Shown here one piece after another: positions 59,365 through 64,000 of a stretch of 64,000 bases of DNA. Source of the DNA: Panagrolaimus kolymaensis (Eukaryota; Nematoda; Chromadorea; Rhabditida; Panagrolaimidae); contig JAJQJQ010000012.1 in the NCBI GenBank assembly GCA_028622995.1, forward strand, positions 4,774,001-4,838,000, read 5' to 3'. The notes below the pieces were generated by a model that saw only the letters and a program-made list of their open reading frames with translations, was not told where the DNA came from and searched no databases. The translations under genes were made by a program, and so were the position numbers. Positions within the stretch are counted from its first letter, which is position 1, and each line of letters begins with the position of its first letter.

Positions 59365-60061
59365 ATGCGTCTTCTTTTTCTTCTTTGTTTTTTGATTCTT
59401 GGAATCTTTGCTCATAATGAAACTCATCCTCCACCATTCCATGCTCGTAAACCACATTATCGAGGTGGCTATGTTATTCCATCTCGTCAACCTTATTATC
59501 ATAATGGTGGTTATGTAAATGGACATTATGATGGACCAGTATATGATCCTGAAAGTTATTATCAATATGGTGGATTTAATGGTGAAAAGTAAGTTTATTT
59601 TTTATGATTTTGTCTTTATGATGTTTGCTTCTTTTTTTAGTATGGATGATGATGATTTCATTCCTTATTATCATCGCTCTGTTAAACCTGTTGCAAAGCC
59701 TCATGGTCAAAGATTCGTTCCTCGTCGCTTCCGTCGTTCTGAACGTTCATTCGGTTATTTTCCATCTCGTGGTCGTCGTTCTATCGCTGGTCCATTAGAA
59801 TCTCAAGATGTCATGGAAGAACTCCTTCAAAAAACTCAACATGGTAATGATCATTATGAAGCTTTAAAGAAATTGGGATCCGATATGTTTGAAGTTTATT
59901 TCGATGAAATCGTCACCAACTATCGTTTGAAAAATGCTGGAAGTGAAAGTGCTGATGACCTCAAAAAGGTTAAAGAAGATCAAAGCAAACTTGGTGAACG
60001 CAAAAAGAAACTTGAAGAAGAACGCAAAGAATTCCTTGAAAAGCATGGCCAAAAAAACTAA
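59365..60061 (+). CDS. Secreted protein, cluster gene A
   Basis: Exons 59365-59588 and 59641-60061 give 214 residues. A signal peptide (MRLLFLLCFLILGIFA) is followed by a tyrosine/glycine/histidine-rich stretch with YxxGGY-like repeats. An acidic patch (MDDDDF) and an arginine-rich segment come next. The C-terminal domain (about residues 125-214) contains KTQHGNDHYEALKKLG and YFDEIVTNYRL, and ends in a charged coiled coil, ERKKKLEEERKEFLEKHGQK. That domain is shared with the next gene. The function is unknown; it may be a secreted, matrix-like product. The intron splits an Asn codon (AA|T), as in both following genes. Confidence 0.85.
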
Positions 60062-60342
60062 ATAATTTGTTTATGTAATGTAATAGTATTAATAATAAAT
60101 GTAATTGCCTAACTTTATTTTTTGTAATCTAACATAAAAACTATTTCATCAATGAGCAAAAGACGATCACAAGTTTTTTAAACTAAAAGACGTCAAAATT
60201 ACAAACAGCGGGTTTTAACAAGAAAATTTGTGATTGAAGTTGTTAGTTTTACAAAGGTTTCATTCATTTTTCAAACAGAAGCAATCTTTCTTTTCGTGCT
60301 GCTGCATCGCTTGAATTGATATTGTTTTATTAGCTGAGAATA

Positions 60343-61050
60343 ATGGCAACAAAAGAAGCAGATTATGGAGAAGGCGGTCATTTTACAATGACCAAAGAAG
60401 AATTCGAAAGTTTAGTTCAATTTATCAGCCAACATCGAAATGAATCAAAAATAAAATATTATGGAGATGAATATGGAAATGATGATGGCGAACAACAAGA
60501 ATATGATCCAGAAGCTACTTCTAATGAAGAAGATATCCAAGATGGAAATGACGATGATACCGAAGCTTTAGAAGGTGACCCTCAAAAGGAAAAGTAAGTT
60601 TGTTGTTATTTCTTCGATTTTGTATGATTGTGTTAGTATTTTGCTTTTTCGACGTTTTTCTTCCTTTTTAGTGCTCAAGAAACAGAAGGTTTAACTCATC
60701 CTCCTCGGCGAATTCGCCGTATTCGTCAAACTCAACGCTCATTCATGTATCTTCCATCTCGTGGTCTTCGCTCTTTGGATGGTTCTAAAGGTCTTATGGA
60801 AGAAATGTTAAAGAAAACTCAACATGGTGAAGAACATTACAATGCTTTCAAGAAACTTGGATTCGAAATGTTTGATGTTTACTTCGATGAAATGATCAAT
60901 AACCTCCGCTTGAACAATACTCCTGATGATGAAGATCATGCGGATGAACTAAATCAACTCAAAGCTGAACAAAGCAAACTTGATGAACGTAAAAAGAAAC
61001 TCGAAGAAGACCGCAAAGAATTCCTTGAAAAGCATTGTCAAAAAACCTAA
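60343..61050 (+). CDS. Cluster gene B, paralogue of gene A in exon 2
   Basis: Exons 60343-60593 and 60672-61050 give 209 residues. Exon 2 is clearly related to that of gene A (PRRIRR region, KKTQHGEEHYNAFKKLG, VYFDEMINNLRL, ERKKKLEEDRKEFLEKH). Exon 1 has no signal peptide. It is acidic and resembles exon 1 of the next gene (FTMTKEEFESLVQF, and DGEQQEYDPEA). The same phase-2 intron splits an Asn codon. It may be cytoplasmic, unlike gene A. The function is unknown. Confidence 0.83.
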
Positions 61051-61552
61051 ATTGTTTGTTTCATCTGTATTTTATTTTATGTTTTTTTACTTTGTTTTGA
61101 TATATTTTTGTAATGTGTTAATAAAAACTTGTATTGAAAACTTTGCTATCATTTCCATTTGACGAAAAAGCTACCATTAAATTTTCTAAATCAGTTTTTG
61201 AAACCTTTTTTACGATGTCAAATTAAGCTTCTCAATGAATGGATGAAATATGTCTGCAATGAGAAAAAGTTGTTTTATAAAGATCATTGTAATGATTTTA
61301 TTTTATACTTAATTCAGTTTCATATTTGACTAATTGTTAAAGGGCTTTGTTTAAGAAATGATAAACAAATCGTCGAAGAAATTGAAAAATTTTTTTTGAG
61401 TGAAACGTTTATCATTTTTATGTCTTTCGTAATCTTGAAGGGAAAAAACATTAGGGTATTCAATGGCGCATTAAAATTTGAATCACTTTCATTTTTATGA
61501 AACAAGCATTTTTTCCCTTCATTCATTTGTATGCTATTTGACTAATTAAATA
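61051..61552. other. Spacer between cluster genes B and C
   Basis: About 500 AT-rich bases holding the 3' end of gene B (AATAAA near 61120) and the promoter region of gene C. No gene is supported. Confidence 0.5.
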
Positions 61553-63261
61553 ATGCCGCCCTTAGAAACACATTTTAATGATGTTGATCGTGACTTCGAA
61601 TTGACTACAAAAGGATTCAAGGCTTTGATAGAAAATGTCAAACGACATCAACAAAATGGTTCAATGGGGCATCTTGTGGAAGATTCTGAAGATGGCCAAC
61701 AACATTGTGATTTAGAAGCTTATGACCGTGAACCTCTTGGTAAAAAGTAAGTTTTAATCATTTTTTCATTCTTTTTAAACCATGAAAGTTAATTTATTTT
61801 AACCTTATTTTATAGTATCAAGCTACAAACTTATGTCTTGAATCGAGAAAGATACATCACAGAAAAAATGGGAAGGAAGAAAATAACTGAATTGGAAAAA
61901 CGTGATGCCAATATTCAAACAGAATTGAAAGAACTCAATGCCCAATCTGAACGTACAACTCGTGAACAACAAGAATTCATTGATGAAATAAAAGCTGTGG
62001 AAGAACGTTTGAAAATGATTGAAAAACAGAAAGCTGATGCTACAAAAGAAGTTGAAGAAATAAATGATGTCGTGCTTACGACAGCTAAAGCTGATTTTCA
62101 AAGTGTAAATAAACGTTATCAAGACCTTGAAAACGAGGTTAAAGTTGTTGGTTCAAGTGTGCGACGTGAAAAACAATCTCTGGTTGATCATGCTTCTGCT
62201 GCTAAGAAAGAAGAAAATGCTATGAAAAATGAAATCTTGAAACTCCAAGCTGTTATTAAAGATAGAAAGCTTCAACTGGAATCATGTCAAAACAAAATTG
62301 AAAGTGTAAGTCATTAACGTTAATATTATTAAGGTTCACGTTTATATGTACCATTAGTTCATACGTCAAATCTTTGTTTGAAAGAGATTTTTCATTTCGC
62401 CTTATTTTTACTTGTTTTCTTAATGAATTATCTTCTTTTAGGATAACGTCAAACATGAAACCGAACGTCAACAACTTCTCTCTGCTGTTAAGAAGGTTGA
62501 AATGCTTTTACTAATATCGATGTATGATAAAGAAAAGATCAAATTCGCTCAAAATCACATCAAAGCAGATGAGAATATCGCATGTTATCGCAAAGCTATC
62601 GAGCACGAAGTGGATGAAACTCGTCGTGAAATGCTTCAAAAGAATTTGTCATCATGGATATTATTCAAATCACAAACAGCTGTGTCAAAACAAACTCTCG
62701 ATACTGTATTCTTTAATAAACAAGAAAAGCTTGAAAATGGTGCTAATTTCCATGATATTGCTCAATTTGAAGTCCCGAATTTTTACACCTCTGCTATACC
62801 TGTGAATGATTTGGTCTTACCTCAACAACGTACTATTCAGCAACCATCCATTCCTGTTGTTATTAAGAATACTTGTGATGTCAATCCTTCTCCACCAACA
62901 AATCAACAAAGAACAAATGAAAATTCCGCTGCGTTTCTTCCTAAAGCTGTTGTTGAAAACTCAGACAGTAAGGTTCCAAAGAATTTAACATTACTTGATA
63001 TTCCGTTGGTTAATACGGATAATCCTGATGGATCTCCAGGCAGTATGTTTTTACTAAACTTTTTAAAACTTCTTATCTCATTTTTTAGGATGCTATCCTA
63101 TTGGTGTAATTCCACCTTATTATGTTTGTAATCAGGGTGTTTGGACTCCTCCTGCTATTCGACAAGATGATGGTGTATTTGATTTTTCTCCTCGTCTTAC
63201 TACTGCTGCTGCTCATAATTCTTGTTCAACAGCTTCGATTGCTACTTCAACAGAAGAATGA
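61553..63261 (+). CDS. Cluster gene C, long coiled-coil protein
   Basis: Exons 61553-61746, 61816-62305, 62442-63042 and 63089-63261 give 485 residues. Exon 1 resembles gene B exon 1 (DFELTTKGFKALIENV, DGQQHCDLEA), and its intron splits the same Asn codon. Exon 2 and the first part of exon 3 are a charged coiled coil, rich in Glu, Lys and Gln, about 220 residues long. The C-terminus is proline/threonine-rich and ends in an aromatic motif (IPPYYVCNQGVW) and STEE. It is probably a cytoplasmic structural or scaffold protein. No family is recognised. Confidence 0.82.
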
Positions 63262-63774
63262 TCATTGATTGCTCAAGTTTTAACCATTTATAATGGTCCT
63301 AATTATATATTATGTTGTTTGAATATTAATTTTTTTTTGATGTTTAATTTCAATAAATGTTTACAAAACAAACTTTTTTGGACTTTTTTTACAGATAAAG
63401 CGAAATGTTAACAGGCATTATAAAAAATAAGCTTACATTATTTAGATGAGTAATTTGTCTTCGCCTTTTACTTTAACTCTTTTACATCTATTAAACCCCT
63501 ATCATGGTTTAGCATTTTTACTGATATAATTATGTACTATTAATGACCTTTTTTGCCATTAGATGGTAAAAATAGTCTTTACTAAAAGCATTTTTTTTAT
63601 CAAACCTTTACATAGAATTATGCTCAAACTTCCTTGTCGAGCAAAATTCCTTCATCGCATGATGGATCTTGAACTATGTTTTCCTCTCAAATATTCTGCT
63701 CGTGTTGGATGAAAAAGAATAATGGAATGGAATCAAACTCAAAAAAATATTTTGTGGGATTTTTTGTTGAAATT
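63262..63774. other. Convergent intergenic region
   Basis: About 510 bp between cluster gene C and the minus-strand gene at the edge. It holds AATAAA signals for both ends (near 63352 on plus, about 63770 on minus). No other gene is seen. Confidence 0.5.
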
Positions 63775-64000
63775 TTATTGAAAGTAAGAAAAAAGGCTGT
63801 TAGCTTTAACAATTAAATGAAAATTTTGGATTTGCTCGTATAATAGTCTGAATTGGGTTTGACTATTGCAATAAAGTTGATGCTCAAAACCTTCTTTCGA
63901 AATTCGAATGCACCAATATTTACAGAATCGACTTTCCATATGATGGAAGTTCTTGTTCCATTGAAGACATTCGGCATTTGACATGATACATCCAGTGCGG
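63775..64000 (-). CDS. Partial cysteine-rich protein, 3' end only
   Basis: The minus-strand frame is open from the window edge to a TAA at 63775-63777. The 74 or so visible residues have regularly spaced cysteines (GCIMSNAEC, RFCKYWC, YC) and normal codon use. An AATAAA overlaps the stop codon. The 5' part lies outside the window, so neither the start nor the family can be given. An internal Met at 63984 is not necessarily the start. Confidence 0.6.
   Translation of the reverse strand, partial: RTGCIMSNAECLQWNKNFHHMESRFCKYWCIRISKEGFEHQLYCNSQTQFRLLYEQIQNFHLIVKANSLFSYFQ

Overview
The window is nuclear DNA of a nematode, and it is strongly AT-rich. The evidence is two cuticle collagen genes with the nematode membrane-anchored N-terminus, a nematode-type secreted CPG4-like protein, very short introns (often about 45-60 bases, GTAAG...TTTTAG/TTTCAG), tRNA genes scattered singly, and orthologues of egl-3 and tac-1. 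I could not fix the species. The gene set and base composition would suit a free-living or parasitic rhabditid/tylenchid, but nothing seen is decisive. All exon boundaries below were read by eye; every multi-exon model was checked to keep frame across all junctions.

Layout. (1) 405-4879: an apparently complete Mutator-like (MULE) DNA transposon, with long terminal inverted repeats, a matching direct repeat at both ends, and an intact four-exon transposase carrying a C-terminal OTU protease-like domain. (2) 4880-15170: about 10 kb of very AT-rich DNA with no convincing protein gene. It holds a 375-bp foldback MITE with TA target duplication, a tRNA-Leu and an odd intron-bearing tRNA. (3) 15171-19000: a three-exon cuticle collagen (minus) and a run of tRNAs (Gln, Ala, Cys, Gln). 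(4) 19026-25176: a PP1-like phosphatase, a convergent BTB/BACK protein, tRNA-Pro and a proline/serine-rich unknown. (5) 28530-33848: a C/EBP-type bZIP, a TACC-domain protein (tac-1), the mitochondrial nuclease MGME1 and a seven-exon collagen. (6) 36548-43790: a secreted metallo-beta-lactamase-fold protein that has lost its metal-binding motif, a CPG4-like secreted protein, and a core-1 beta-1,3-galactosyltransferase that may share an operon with it. (7) 46188-52856: tRNA-Ala beside a 16-bp minisatellite, a TauE/SafE-type membrane protein and prohormone convertase 2 (egl-3). (8) 55999-64000: an unrecognised basic protein, a 7TM chemoreceptor, three tandem genes that look related through shared exons, and the 3' end of a cysteine-rich gene running off the window.

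How the genes relate. Most neighbours are ordinary, functionally unlinked animal genes in alternating orientation, several convergent with overlapping or nearly touching 3' ends. Possible links are the glycosyltransferase followed 235 bp later on the same strand by a secreted glycoprotein-like gene, the divergent TACC/MGME1 pair, and the three tandem genes at 59-63 kb, whose exon 1 and exon 2 similarities suggest exon shuffling within the cluster. The features most worth a second look are the intact MULE-OTU transposon, the metal-site-lost MBL protein, the tRNA-Tyr-like gene with a disturbed anticodon loop, and the chimeric tandem gene cluster.
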